From: JBKHJZ01 sp046537875
Lineage (GTDB): Bacteria; Actinomycetota; Acidimicrobiia; Acidimicrobiales; VFJN01
Direction of reading: 5' to 3'
Assembly (NCBI GenBank): GCA_046537875.1
Contig: JBKHJZ010000081.1
Span: 1-13,837 of the forward strand
Length of the DNA stretch: 13,837 bases
Below are positions 1 through 6,537 of this stretch, piece after piece. The position numbers and the translations under genes were made by a program. The stretch's first letter is position 1; each line of letters starts with the position of its first letter. Below the pieces are notes generated by a model, which ran no database searches, was not told the origin of the DNA, and was given only the letters and a program-made list of their open reading frames with translations.

Positions 1-31
1 ACCGGGCCGGCGGAACCTGGGGGCGGGCGAG

Positions 32-65
32 CCTCTCCCGGGGAGCAGCCACTCCCCGGGAGAGG
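32..65. terminator. Perfect 14-bp inverted repeat, terminator-like hairpin
   Basis: The arms at 32-45 (CCTCTCCCGGGGAG) and 52-65 (CTCCCCGGGAGAGG) are perfect reverse complements around a 6-nt loop (CAGCCA). No T-run follows on either strand. It lies beyond the stop codon of the minus-strand SnoaL-like gene at 138, so it could end that transcript, or that of a gene left of the window, as a U-less hairpin of the kind actinobacteria often use. The structure is seen directly; the terminator role is inferred. Confidence 0.55.
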
Positions 66-89
66 TCGGGCGTCACGGGCACCGGTGAG

Positions 90-111
90 GCCGGCCCCGC
101 ACGCGGCCGGC
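90..111. terminator. Second GC-rich hairpin downstream of the SnoaL-like gene
   Basis: Arms GCCGGCC (90-96) and GGCCGGC (105-111) are perfect complements around an 8-nt loop. The hairpin begins 26 nt past the stop codon of the minus-strand gene at 138-140. There is no T-run. In such GC-rich DNA a 7-bp stem may arise by chance, so it is a weaker candidate than the 32-65 hairpin. Confidence 0.3.
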
Positions 112-137
112 GTCGCGCCCGGGCGGCCCAGCGTCGG

Positions 138-521
138 TCAGCGGGCGGGGAGGTCGCCCCAGAAGCCCGCGACGCGAGCGAAGCGGCCGTCGCGGCTCAG
201 CTCGCCGACGTCGATCCCGGACACGACCGGGGTCCCGTCCGCCGCGTCGAGCCTCCAGGCGAAGCGGAGCTGGTCGCCGTGCTGGTCGATGCCGCTGGTG
301 CGCTCGAGTGCGAACCCCGGGTAGTGGGTGTGCACGTTGGCGATCATCGTTGCGAGCTCGTCGTGGCCCCGGGCGTCGGCCAGCGGGTCGACGTGGCGGC
401 CGTCGGGGTCGAAGACCTCGGCGACGAGCTCGCGCCGGCGGCCGTCGTCGGTCGCCCGCCACATGTCGAAGTAGGTGTCCACCAGCTCGGTGGTGGCATC
501 GGTGGTGGTGGTGTCGCTCAT
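138..521 (-). CDS. SnoaL/NTF2-like small protein
   Basis: A 127-residue protein of the SnoaL-like / nuclear transport factor 2 fold. It shows the family layout: an N-terminal helix (YFDMWRATDD), a strand with DPDGRHVDPLADARGHDEL, and a C-terminal strand ending VAGFWGDLP. Members of this fold are small cytoplasmic cyclases, isomerases or ligand-binding proteins, and the substrate cannot be told here. The ATG at 521 is chosen because AGAAGGGG lies 5-6 nt upstream. An in-frame GTG at 563 would add 14 residues without a ribosome-binding site. The gene is divergent from the XRE/MmyB regulator, an arrangement in which such regulators usually control the neighbour. The fold is secure, the function unknown. 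Confidence 0.85.
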   Translation of the reverse strand: MSDTTTTDATTELVDTYFDMWRATDDGRRRELVAEVFDPDGRHVDPLADARGHDELATMIANVHTHYPGFALERTSGIDQHGDQLRFAWRLDAADGTPVVSGIDVGELSRDGRFARVAGFWGDLPAR

Positions 522-537
522 GGCGTGCCCCTTCTGA

Positions 538-581
538 TCGTGGTCCGACACCACGACGGTCACCCGCCGGACCAGGCGGGT
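538..581. promoter_or_regulatory. Paired dyads in the divergent SnoaL / XRE spacer
   Basis: Two perfect inverted repeats lie in the 137-nt spacer: TCGTGGT (538-544) with ACCACGA (550-556), and ACCCGCC (562-568) with GGCGGGT (575-581). A third, looser dyad, TACC-5-GGTA, lies near 587-599. Placed between a regulator and its divergent partner, they are candidate operators for the XRE/MmyB protein. The repeats are seen in the sequence; binding is inferred. Confidence 0.4.
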
Positions 582-646
582 GCGATTACCTGCCGGGTAG
601 CGGGACGATGACCTCGGGGGTAAGGGCCGGCGCTCCCGCTCCCCGG

Positions 647-652
647 TACCGT
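647..652 (+). promoter_or_regulatory. -10 element of a probable leaderless promoter
   Basis: TACCGT fits the actinobacterial -10 pattern TANNNT and stands 6 nt before the ATG at 659. With no Shine-Dalgarno sequence there, this suggests a leaderless mRNA for the XRE regulator. No clear -35 is seen. Confidence 0.45.
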
Positions 653-658
653 GCCCGC

Positions 659-1471
659 ATGAGCACCGTCTCCCCCGTGCGCCCGGAGGGCGGCGTCGGC
701 GACCTCCTGCGCACGTGGCGCCAGCGCCGGCGCCTCAGCCAGCTGGAGCTGTCGAACACGGCGGCCGTGTCGGCCCGGCACCTGAGCTTCGTCGAGACCG
801 GACGGGCGAGGCCGAGCCGGGAGCTCGTGCTGCACCTGGCCGAGCAGCTCGACGTGCCGCTCCGGGAGCGCAACATGCTGCTGCTGGCCGCCGGCTACGC
901 ACCGGTGTTCGGCGAGCGCTCGCTCGACGACGACGAGATGGACCCGGTGCGCAACGCCCTCGACCGGATCCTGTCGGGCCACGAGCCCTACCCGGCGGTG
1001 ATCGTCGACCGGCGCTGGGACCTCGTCAGCGCCAACGGGACCGCCTTCGCCCTGTTCACGGCAGGGGTGGCACCGGAGCTGCTCGAGCCGCCGGTGAACG
1101 TGTACCGGCTGGGTCTCCACCCCGACGGGCTGGCGCCGCGCGTCCGGAACATGGCGGAGTACACGCACCACCTGCTCGCCCGGCTACAGCGCGACGTGGC
1201 CATGAGCGGCGACCCGTTCCTGGTCGACCTGCTCGACGAGGTGCGCGGCTACCCGGACCTGACGCACCCCACGTCGATGGCGGTCGACCCGGCCCGGATG
1301 CTGTTCCTGCCGATGGAGTTCACCACCGTCGACGGGCACGAGCTGTCGTTCTTCAGCACCATCGCCACCTTCGGCACCGCCCTCGACGTCACCGTGGCCG
1401 AGCTGTCGATCGAGGCGTTCTTCCCCGCCGATGCCGCCACGCGCGACCACCTCCTCTCGGGGTCACCCTGA
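659..1471 (+). CDS. XRE-family regulator with MmyB-like ligand-binding domain
   Basis: A 270-residue DNA-binding regulator. Residues about 14-70 form a lambda-repressor type helix-turn-helix (LLRTWRQRRRLSQLELS, then SARHLSFVETGRARPSRE). The rest, about 105-265, matches the MmyB-like PAS-type domain usual in actinobacterial XRE proteins, with HEPYPAVIVDRRWDLVSAN as its signature. Length and domain order are typical. The reading frame is open upstream to 308, but ATG 659 is chosen because it starts just before the HTH and has a -10 hexamer 6 nt upstream. Proteins of this family normally control a divergent small oxidoreductase or SnoaL-type gene, here the one at 138-521; the ligand is unknown. 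The 3' end overlaps the convergent TetR gene by 9 nt. Confidence 0.9.
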   Translation: MSTVSPVRPEGGVGDLLRTWRQRRRLSQLELSNTAAVSARHLSFVETGRARPSRELVLHLAEQLDVPLRERNMLLLAAGYAPVFGERSLDDDEMDPVRNALDRILSGHEPYPAVIVDRRWDLVSANGTAFALFTAGVAPELLEPPVNVYRLGLHPDGLAPRVRNMAEYTHHLLARLQRDVAMSGDPFLVDLLDEVRGYPDLTHPTSMAVDPARMLFLPMEFTTVDGHELSFFSTIATFGTALDVTVAELSIEAFFPADAATRDHLLSGSP

Positions 1472-2082
1472 CCCGCCGGGTCCGGAACGGTCGCTCACCG
1501 CCAGCGTCTCGATCCGGGAGTGGACCGCCGCCGTGGTCCGCGTGCGGTCCCCGGTCGCGAGGAGATCCAGGAGCGCACCCCGGAGGATCGCGAGGGCGGC
1601 GGTCCGTCGTGCCTCCCCGGCCGGCGTGTCGCGCTCCCCGGGCGGCTGCGCCTCGGCCAGGAGCCCGAGCCAGTCGTCCACCGTGGCCCGGGCGAACCCC
1701 GCCCACGGCCCCTCCGGGTCGACGAGCGACCGGGCGTATCCCTCGACCCAGAGCGTGAGCAGGGGCCGGTGCTCGTCGGCGGCGAGCCAGCCCCAGAGCT
1801 CGGCGACGACCCGGTCGAGGCCCACCCCGGCGCTGCCGTCCCGCGGGCCGTCGAGCTGGCCGAGCAGCGCCAGCTCGTCGCGGCGAGCCCGGCCGAGCAG
1901 CGCCCGGACGAGCCCGTCCTTCGAACCGAACAGGTACAGGAGCACCCGCGGGCTCGATCCGATGGCGGCTGCCAGCGGCCGCAGCGTCACGTCGGCCAGG
2001 CCGTGCCGCAGGACGTAGCGGTAGGCGAGCTCGAGCAGCTCGGCCTTGCGGGCGGAGGTGTGATCGGGGGCGATGGCGCCAT
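1463..2082 (-). CDS. TetR/AcrR-family regulator, probable frameshift near start
   Basis: The unbroken frame with a legal start is only 1463-1990 (GTG, 175 residues), which begins inside the helix-turn-helix at TLRPLAAAIGSSPRVLLYLFGSKDGL. The TetR sequence clearly continues upstream in the same frame (ARKAELLELAYRYVLRHGLAD), but that stretch has no ATG, GTG or TTG before the stop at 2114. An ATG at 2080-2082 lies one base out of frame. Adding one C to the C5 run at 2066-2070 would join it to the HTH as MAPSPPDHTSARKAELL..., giving about 206 residues, a normal TetR length. So this is either a sequencing error in a homopolymer, a real pseudogene, or a CTG start. It is divergent from the GNAT gene across a perfect palindrome, which suggests autoregulation and control of that gene. 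Confidence 0.8.
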
Positions 2083-2090
2083 GGTACGCT

Positions 2091-2110
2091 ACTGAAACAA
2101 CCGTTTCAGT
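2091..2110. promoter_or_regulatory. Perfect palindromic TetR-type operator
   Basis: ACTGAAAC (2091-2098) and GTTTCAGT (2103-2110) are perfect inverted repeats around a 4-nt centre. The site lies in the 53-nt gap between the divergent TetR and GNAT genes. On the minus strand it directly abuts a -10-like TAGCGT (2086-2091) upstream of the ATG at 2082, where a repressor would block the promoter. Size and symmetry fit TetR-family operators. Binding is inferred. Confidence 0.65.
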
Positions 2111-2135
2111 CAGTCACAGGTGAGTAGCTCGTCCG

Positions 2136-2639
2136 ATGGACACACGGCGCAACTCCTCCACGGTCCGGCCGCTGGGCCGGCCGGGCGACCTGGGATGGGT
2201 CGTGATGGCGCACGGCGAGGTGTACGCCGACGAGTTCGGGTGGGACCAGACCTTCGAGGCGCTCGTGACCCGCATCGTCGCCGACTTCGCGGCCGACCAC
2301 GACCCCCGCCGCGAACGGGCCTGGATCGCCGAGCGTGACGGCGAGCGGGTCGGATGCGTCTTCTGCGTGGCCGCCGACGCGACGACCGCGCAGCTGCGCA
2401 TCCTGCTGGTGCATCCCACGGCGCGAGGCGCCGGCCTCGGGCACCGCCTCGTCGACACCTGCGTGCGCTTCGCCCGCGACGCCGGCTACCAGCGGATGCG
2501 CCTGTGGACCAACCATCCGCTGGAGGCGGCGCGCCGCATCTACCTCGACCACGGGTTCGTCCTGACCGCCGAGGAGCCGCACCACAGCTTCGGCGTCGAT
2601 CTCGTCGGCCAGACCTACGAGCTGGACCTGCGCAGCTGA
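2136..2639 (+). CDS. GNAT-family N-acetyltransferase
   Basis: A 167-residue GNAT acetyltransferase, predicted to move an acetyl group from acetyl-CoA to an unknown amine. The acetyl-CoA pyrophosphate loop is RGAGLG at residues 97-102, after the beta-4 strand LRILLVHPT. The later NHPLEAARRIYLDHGFVLTAEE is the usual C-terminal motif that closes the CoA site. The N-terminal half (GDLGWVVMAHGEVYADEFGWDQTFEALV) resembles the acetyltransferase half of MarR-GNAT fusion proteins. Here there is no MarR domain, and a separate TetR gene stands divergently next door. Start ATG 2136 has AGGTGAG about 11 nt upstream, a somewhat long spacing. The palindrome at 2091-2110 probably makes it a TetR target. Confidence 0.88.
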   Translation: MDTRRNSSTVRPLGRPGDLGWVVMAHGEVYADEFGWDQTFEALVTRIVADFAADHDPRRERAWIAERDGERVGCVFCVAADATTAQLRILLVHPTARGAGLGHRLVDTCVRFARDAGYQRMRLWTNHPLEAARRIYLDHGFVLTAEEPHHSFGVDLVGQTYELDLRS

Positions 2640-2648
2640 TCTCCCCAC

Positions 2649-2654
2649 TAGCGT
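2649..2654 (+). promoter_or_regulatory. -10 element of a probable leaderless promoter
   Basis: TAGCGT stands 7 nt before the GTG at 2662, and no Shine-Dalgarno sequence precedes that codon. This supports GTG 2662 as the start of the SRPBCC gene, read from its own promoter. An in-frame GTG at 2653 overlaps this hexamer and is less likely. Confidence 0.4.
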
Positions 2655-2661
2655 GCGGGCC

Positions 2662-3153
2662 GTGAGGGAGCACGAGTTCTCCTTCGAGGTCGAGGCCACC
2701 CCGGAGGAGGTGTGGCGGGCGCTGCATCCCCGGCTCGAGCCGGGCGTGATCGAGCACGGCGACGTCCGCATCGAGATCGTGCATCCGGGCGACGAGCGTG
2801 GCCTCGGCCTCGTGAGGCACTGCACGTTCCGCGTGCCGAGGTACCTCCTCAGCGGGGGCGTCGGGCGGTCGTGGGAGGTCGTCACCGAGTCCCGCCCCTT
2901 CGAGTGGTCGCGCTACGAGGCGGTCGGCAAGCCGCTGTGGTCCAGGGCCAGCGGCTGGCACCGCATCGACCCCGTGAGCGGCGGGAGGACGAGCGTGACC
3001 TTCGGCGAGACCTACGAGGCGTTCAACCCCCTCGCCCGCCGCCTGCTCGAAGCCCGCGTCCACCGCTTCATATCGGCCGACAACGACGTGCTGGTCAGGC
3101 GGGCGGTGGAGCAGGGCGTGGCGGCTCTGCGGGCCCGCTCCCGGCGCCCGTGA
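2662..3153 (+). CDS. SRPBCC-family lipid/ligand-binding protein
   Basis: A 163-residue protein of the SRPBCC (START / polyketide cyclase-like) superfamily. The N-terminus FSFEVEATPEEVWRALHPRL is the usual first strand plus helix. A strand-rich centre (GLVRHCTFRVPRYLL, WEVVTESRPFEWSRYEAVGKPLWSRASGWHRI) follows, and a long C-terminal helix (LARRLLEARVHRFISADNDVLVRRAVEQG) closes the cavity. Such proteins bind hydrophobic ligands or catalyse cyclase-type reactions; nothing shows the ligand here. A GTG at 2653 would add three residues; 2662 is preferred because of the -10 hexamer at 2649-2654. It follows the GNAT gene by 22 nt, and its last 59 nt overlap the convergent nitroreductase gene. Confidence 0.82.
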   Translation: MREHEFSFEVEATPEEVWRALHPRLEPGVIEHGDVRIEIVHPGDERGLGLVRHCTFRVPRYLLSGGVGRSWEVVTESRPFEWSRYEAVGKPLWSRASGWHRIDPVSGGRTSVTFGETYEAFNPLARRLLEARVHRFISADNDVLVRRAVEQGVAALRARSRRP

Positions 3154-3754
3154 CCGGCCCGAACGGCGTGCCGAACGAGTCGAGGTGCGCGACCTCGGGG
3201 ACGGGTCGCCGTCGCGGCCGGCCCAGCGGCGTGGCCGGCCGCCCGATCGGCACGACTGCGAAGGGCAGCACGCCGGCGGGCAGTCCGACCAAACCCGCGA
3301 GCGCCTCGGGCGCCTGGGCGGCGAGCGTCGTCATCGAGGAGCCGTAGCCGAGCGACGCCGCGGCGAGGAGCAGGTTCTGGGTCGCGGGGAACACCGACGA
3401 GGCGAGGACGGCGGCGGGCACGCCACCACGGCCGTCGCCGGCGACGACGACGAGCACCGGCGCACCGCCGTACCCCCGGTCGATGAACGCATCGACCTGT
3501 ACGAACATCCGAGGGCTCAGGTTGCGGCGGGCGTGCCGGCGGCCGCCGCCCTCCCAGACCCGTCGGGTGAGGTCTGCGATCGCTCGGCGGGTTCCCGCAC
3601 GGCGCACGACCACGAAGATCCAGGGCTGGCGGTTCTCGGCGCTCGGCGCATGGGTTGCCGCCCCCACCATGGTCACGAGGTCCTCGTCGGGAACGGGCTC
3701 GTCGGTGAACGCCCGGCACGCCCGCTGGCGCAGGAGGTGATCGATCACGTCCAC
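3095..3754 (-). CDS. Nitroreductase-family FMN oxidoreductase
   Basis: A 219-residue nitroreductase-fold protein of the single-domain type that resembles the C-terminal half of FbiB. Residues 10-26 (QRACRAFTDEPVPDEDL) and 36-45 (APSAENRQPW) are the FMN-binding signatures. ATQNLLLAAASLGYGSSMTT (about 124-143) is the conserved second helix. Expected activity is NAD(P)H- or F420-linked reduction of a quinone, nitro or enone group, acting as a homodimer with FMN. The start is GTG 3754 with GGGGGA directly upstream; the GTG at 3748 has better spacing and cannot be excluded. It lies 12 nt after the SRPBCC gene in the same operon. The Pro/Ala-rich tail (about 201-219) is encoded opposite the 3' end of the convergent SRPBCC gene and may be a late extension. 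Confidence 0.88.
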   Translation of the reverse strand: MDVIDHLLRQRACRAFTDEPVPDEDLVTMVGAATHAPSAENRQPWIFVVVRRAGTRRAIADLTRRVWEGGGRRHARRNLSPRMFVQVDAFIDRGYGGAPVLVVVAGDGRGGVPAAVLASSVFPATQNLLLAAASLGYGSSMTTLAAQAPEALAGLVGLPAGVLPFAVVPIGRPATPLGRPRRRPVPEVAHLDSFGTPFGPVTGAGSGPAEPPRPAPPPA

Positions 3755-3766
3755 TCCCCCGATCCT

Positions 3767-4249
3767 TCAGGACGAGGGGCCGCCACCCCGCTCGACCGTC
3801 CGGGCGAGGATCCCCAGCGTGGCCCGCAGCGCGCCCTCGGACAGCACCGGGAAGATGTCCGCCTCCTTCCAGGCCGGGTCGATGGAGGACCAGTCGTAGT
3901 ACGAGGTCACCAGCGTGCCGTCGTCGACGGGCTCGAGCGTGTAGCCGTAGACGTGGCCGATCTGCGGGCGGATCCGACCGAGGATCGTCCACGCGATCTC
4001 GCGGTCGGGAACGAACCTCGTGATGCTGACCGTCACGTCGTAGCGGCCCAGCGGGTAGTCGTTCAGGGCCTCGCGGTCCATGTGGACGACGAAGCTGTCA
4101 CCGACGGCGCCCACGGGATCGCCTTCGGCGTCCATCAGCATCCCGGAGCTGTCGATGGCCACGTGACCCCGGGGGTCGCAGAGCAGCCGGAAGATCCTCG
4201 CCGGCGCCGCGGCGATCGTCCGTTGCACCTCGAACCGCTCGCTCGCCAT
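3767..4249 (-). CDS. SRPBCC-family protein (polyketide cyclase-like)
   Basis: A 160-residue SRPBCC-fold protein. It opens with FEVQRTIAAAPARIFRLLCDPRGHVAIDSSG, the typical strand, helix and ligand-mouth region of START-like proteins. YDVTVSITRFVPDREIAWTI and GYTLEPVDDGTLVTSYYDWS are the central sheet, and a C-terminal helix begins near LSEGALRATLGILARTVE. The frame stays open to 4402, but ATG 4249 is taken because the fold begins there and the extra residues look like non-coding DNA. It sits 46 nt after the PflX-like gene and 12 nt before the nitroreductase, in one transcription unit with HpaB. Ligand unknown; it may bind or process the hydrophobic intermediate handled by the neighbouring enzymes. 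Confidence 0.85.
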   Translation of the reverse strand: MASERFEVQRTIAAAPARIFRLLCDPRGHVAIDSSGMLMDAEGDPVGAVGDSFVVHMDREALNDYPLGRYDVTVSITRFVPDREIAWTILGRIRPQIGHVYGYTLEPVDDGTLVTSYYDWSSIDPAWKEADIFPVLSEGALRATLGILARTVERGGGPSS

Positions 4250-4264
4250 CTCCGCATCCTGCCA

Positions 4265-4286
4265 CCCTCCCGTCGGGCGGGCAGGG
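4265..4286. other. Hairpin between PflX-like and SRPBCC genes
   Basis: CCCTCCCG (4265-4272) can pair with CGGGCAGGG (4278-4286) with a single bulged base and a 5-nt loop. TTT follows on the plus strand, but no plus-strand gene ends here. On the minus strand it lies in the 46-nt gap ahead of the SRPBCC start and could act as an mRNA-processing or attenuation hairpin. Weak evidence. Confidence 0.25.
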
Positions 4287-4295
4287 TTTGTCGCC

Positions 4296-4943
4296 CTACC
4301 AGGGCAGCACCCGCTCGTCGAAGCGCCACAGGCCGGCCCGGCGGGCCGCGGCGACCGCATCGTCCTGCTCGCCGGGGAGCGGGCGGTGGTCGATGTCGCC
4401 ATAGCGCGCGCTGCCGCCCACCCGGTGCTCGGGACGGTACTGGCCCATGACGTTGACGTACGTGTCGGTGGACAGCTCGCGGGCCAGCCACCCGAAGATC
4501 GCGGCCGCCTCGTGCCGCTGGCCCGGCATGAACAGGTGGCGCACGAGCACGCCCCGCCGAGCCAGGCCGTCCCGACCCAGCCGCAGCACGCCGACCTGGC
4601 GATGCATCTCGCGGATCGCCTCGCGCGCCCGCTCGGGATAGTCGGCCGCCCGGGCGAGCCTGCGTGCGGTGGCCGGCTCCCAGAACTTGAAGTCCGGCAT
4701 GTAGACGTCGACCAGGCCCTCCATCAGCCGCAGCGACCCGACGGTGTCGTACGCGCTGGTGTTGTAGACGATGGGGAGCCGGAGACCCCGGTGCACGGCC
4801 GCGGCGTCGACCTTGGCCGCCAGGGTGCCCGGATCGAGGCGCCGGTAGGCGGGCTCGAACCCGTCGACGACGAAGCGGGGATCGGCCGCGGCGGCCAGGC
4901 GGTCCCGGCCGGCATCCTCGTCGTGGAGTGCGAACGGCCGCAT
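4296..4943 (-). CDS. PflX-family radical SAM protein lacking its catalytic core
   Basis: A 215-residue protein whose C-terminal part (GLRLPIVYNTSAYD, DVYMPDFKFWEP, AREAIREMHRQVG, RGVLVRHLFMPG, STDTYVNVMGQYRPEHR) is plainly the PflX / COG1313 radical SAM family. That family has an N-terminal helix, then a cysteine motif, then CxxxCxxC binding the 4Fe-4S/SAM cluster. Here the helix (AYRRLDPGTLAAKVDAA, about residues 32-48) runs straight into the post-core part (AVHRGLRLPIVY). Roughly 115-120 residues are missing in frame, including every cluster cysteine; the protein contains no cysteine at all. It cannot be a working radical SAM enzyme and is probably a deletion remnant, though frame and flanks are intact. 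ATG 4943 has a strong GGAGGTG site 5 nt upstream. It lies between HpaB and SRPBCC genes. Confidence 0.8.
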   Translation of the reverse strand: MRPFALHDEDAGRDRLAAAADPRFVVDGFEPAYRRLDPGTLAAKVDAAAVHRGLRLPIVYNTSAYDTVGSLRLMEGLVDVYMPDFKFWEPATARRLARAADYPERAREAIREMHRQVGVLRLGRDGLARRGVLVRHLFMPGQRHEAAAIFGWLARELSTDTYVNVMGQYRPEHRVGGSARYGDIDHRPLPGEQDDAVAAARRAGLWRFDERVLPW

Positions 4944-5001
4944 CTGCCACCTCCGCGGCCCATGATCGCCCAGCGCACCCCGGCAGCGGTACGCGTTCGG
5001 C

Positions 5002-6537
5002 TCAGGTGGTGCCCGTTCCGTCGAACCAGGTGTCGGACGCCCAGCCGTCGAGGTCGTAGTCGGCCAGGCACTGCTCGACCAGCTCCTCGCACTGGTCGAG
5101 GATCCCCCTCCTCCCGGAGAACCTGGCCATGTCGAGGCGCATCTGCTCCTGGTTGCCGCTGTAGTTGATCTCGTACCACTCGTGGCGGGAGCCGAACTCG
5201 GTGCCGACCGCGTCCCAGATCAGCTTGAAGAGCTTGATGCGGTCGTGGGCGTCGCCCGTCGAGCCGCGATAGAAGCGGTCGATCAGCGGGCGCAACTGGG
5301 TGTTCTGCAGATCGAGCCTGCTCGAGGGCACCACCAGCGGGGAGCCCCCGAGGGTCTCGGCGAACAGGGCGCGCGCCGTCGGGAACGCCATCGTCCCGAA
5401 GAGCCGGACCAGCACCGCGAACTCGATCCTGGGGACGACGCTGCCGCCGGGCCCCGCCATCGGGTCGTGGCAGAGCGCGTCGGTCAGTGCCCAGATCAGG
5501 TTGCGCCAGCCCACGAGCTCGCCGAACTTGGCCTCGACGCCGCGGAACTCGTGGGTGCCGTTCGCCCTGAGGCCCCGGAGGAACAACCCACACAGGAAGT
5601 CGAGCTTCACCGCCAGGCGGGTGCCCGACTGGAGCGTGTAGCGGGGCATGAAGCCGGACTGGGCGTAGAACGAGGTGGCCCGCTCGACGTCCCGGTAGAC
5701 CAGCACGTTCTCCCAGGGGATGAAGGCGTCGTCGAAGACGACGAGCGCATCGTTCTCGTCGAACCGCGACGACAGCGGGTTGTCCCAGGGCGAGCGCGCG
5801 CTGCGCTCGTAGGAGCTCCGCGAGATCAGCTGCTTGCCGGGCGTGTCCATCGGCGCGATGAACACGAGCGCGTAGTCCTCGGCCTTGCCCGGCTCGAGCT
5901 GCACGGCGCTGTTCTGGGCGACGAACGTGGCATGGGTCAGCGCCGAGCCCGTTGCCAGCATCTTGGCGCCCGAGACCACGATCCCGTCGTCGCGCTCGTC
6001 GACCACGTGCAGGTACACGTCCTCGACCTCGTGCACCGCCTTGTTCCGGTCGATCGGCGGGTTGATCAGGACGTGGTTGAGGAACAGCGCCCGCTCGGCG
6101 TAGTCCCGGTACCACCGCCTCGCACTCCGCTCGAACGGCGCATACCAGCCAGGGTCGGCGCCCAGCGTCGCCATGAACGAGGCCTTGTAGTCGGGTGTGC
6201 GTCCCATGTAGCCGTACGACTGGCGTGACCAGTGGGCGATCGCGTCGCGGGAGGCGAACAGGTCGTCCGACGAGTACGACGGCATGAAGAACCGGTGGGT
6301 GCGGATGCCGTAGCGGTCGTGCGCGGTCATGAGCTCGGCGGTCTCGGGGTCGTGCAGCGCGTCGTAGAGCCGGGCGACCGACCTCGCCGCGTTCCGGAAC
6401 GCCGGGTGCTCGGTCACGTCGGCCACCTGCTCGCCGTCGATCCACACCCGGCGCCCGTCGCGCAGGCTCTCGAGGTACTGCTCCCCGGTCAGGAGCAGCG
6501 AGGTCGACGTTCCCGTCCGCTGATCGTCGATCGCCAT
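5002..6537 (-). CDS. HpaB-type FADH2-dependent aromatic monooxygenase, oxygenase component
   Basis: A 511-residue protein of the 4-hydroxyphenylacetate 3-monooxygenase (HpaB/PvcC) family, with the acyl-CoA-dehydrogenase-like fold. Residues about 14-285 are the N-terminal domain and 290-495 the C-terminal domain. Seen motifs are GRTPDYKASF (112-121), LINPPIDR (157-164), the FAD-loop stretch SGAKMLATGSALTH (189-202), and YEINYSGNQEQMRLD (455-469). R113, Y117 and H155 appear to line up with the substrate-binding Arg, Tyr and His known in Thermus HpaB, so a phenolic substrate is likely. The enzyme needs FADH2 from a separate reductase (HpaC type), which is not in the window. ATG 6537 has GAGGGGGG about 5 nt upstream. 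It is first in a minus-strand run with the PflX-like, SRPBCC and nitroreductase genes. The exact substrate is unknown. Confidence 0.88.
   Translation of the reverse strand: MAIDDQRTGTSTSLLLTGEQYLESLRDGRRVWIDGEQVADVTEHPAFRNAARSVARLYDALHDPETAELMTAHDRYGIRTHRFFMPSYSSDDLFASRDAIAHWSRQSYGYMGRTPDYKASFMATLGADPGWYAPFERSARRWYRDYAERALFLNHVLINPPIDRNKAVHEVEDVYLHVVDERDDGIVVSGAKMLATGSALTHATFVAQNSAVQLEPGKAEDYALVFIAPMDTPGKQLISRSSYERSARSPWDNPLSSRFDENDALVVFDDAFIPWENVLVYRDVERATSFYAQSGFMPRYTLQSGTRLAVKLDFLCGLFLRGLRANGTHEFRGVEAKFGELVGWRNLIWALTDALCHDPMAGPGGSVVPRIEFAVLVRLFGTMAFPTARALFAETLGGSPLVVPSSRLDLQNTQLRPLIDRFYRGSTGDAHDRIKLFKLIWDAVGTEFGSRHEWYEINYSGNQEQMRLDMARFSGRRGILDQCEELVEQCLADYDLDGWASDTWFDGTGTT

Noticed and set aside
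3185..4450. A plus-strand open frame of about 420 codons opposite the nitroreductase and SRPBCC genes.
   Set aside because: Low-complexity charged translation with no motif; the minus-strand genes here have clear FMN and SRPBCC signatures.
5002..6537. HpaB-family protein as 4-hydroxybutyryl-CoA dehydratase / vinylacetyl-CoA isomerase.
   Set aside because: The dehydratase needs cluster cysteines in its N-terminal half. Here all four cysteines (316, 356, 483, 490) are elsewhere, and the phenol-binding Arg/Tyr/His set is present.
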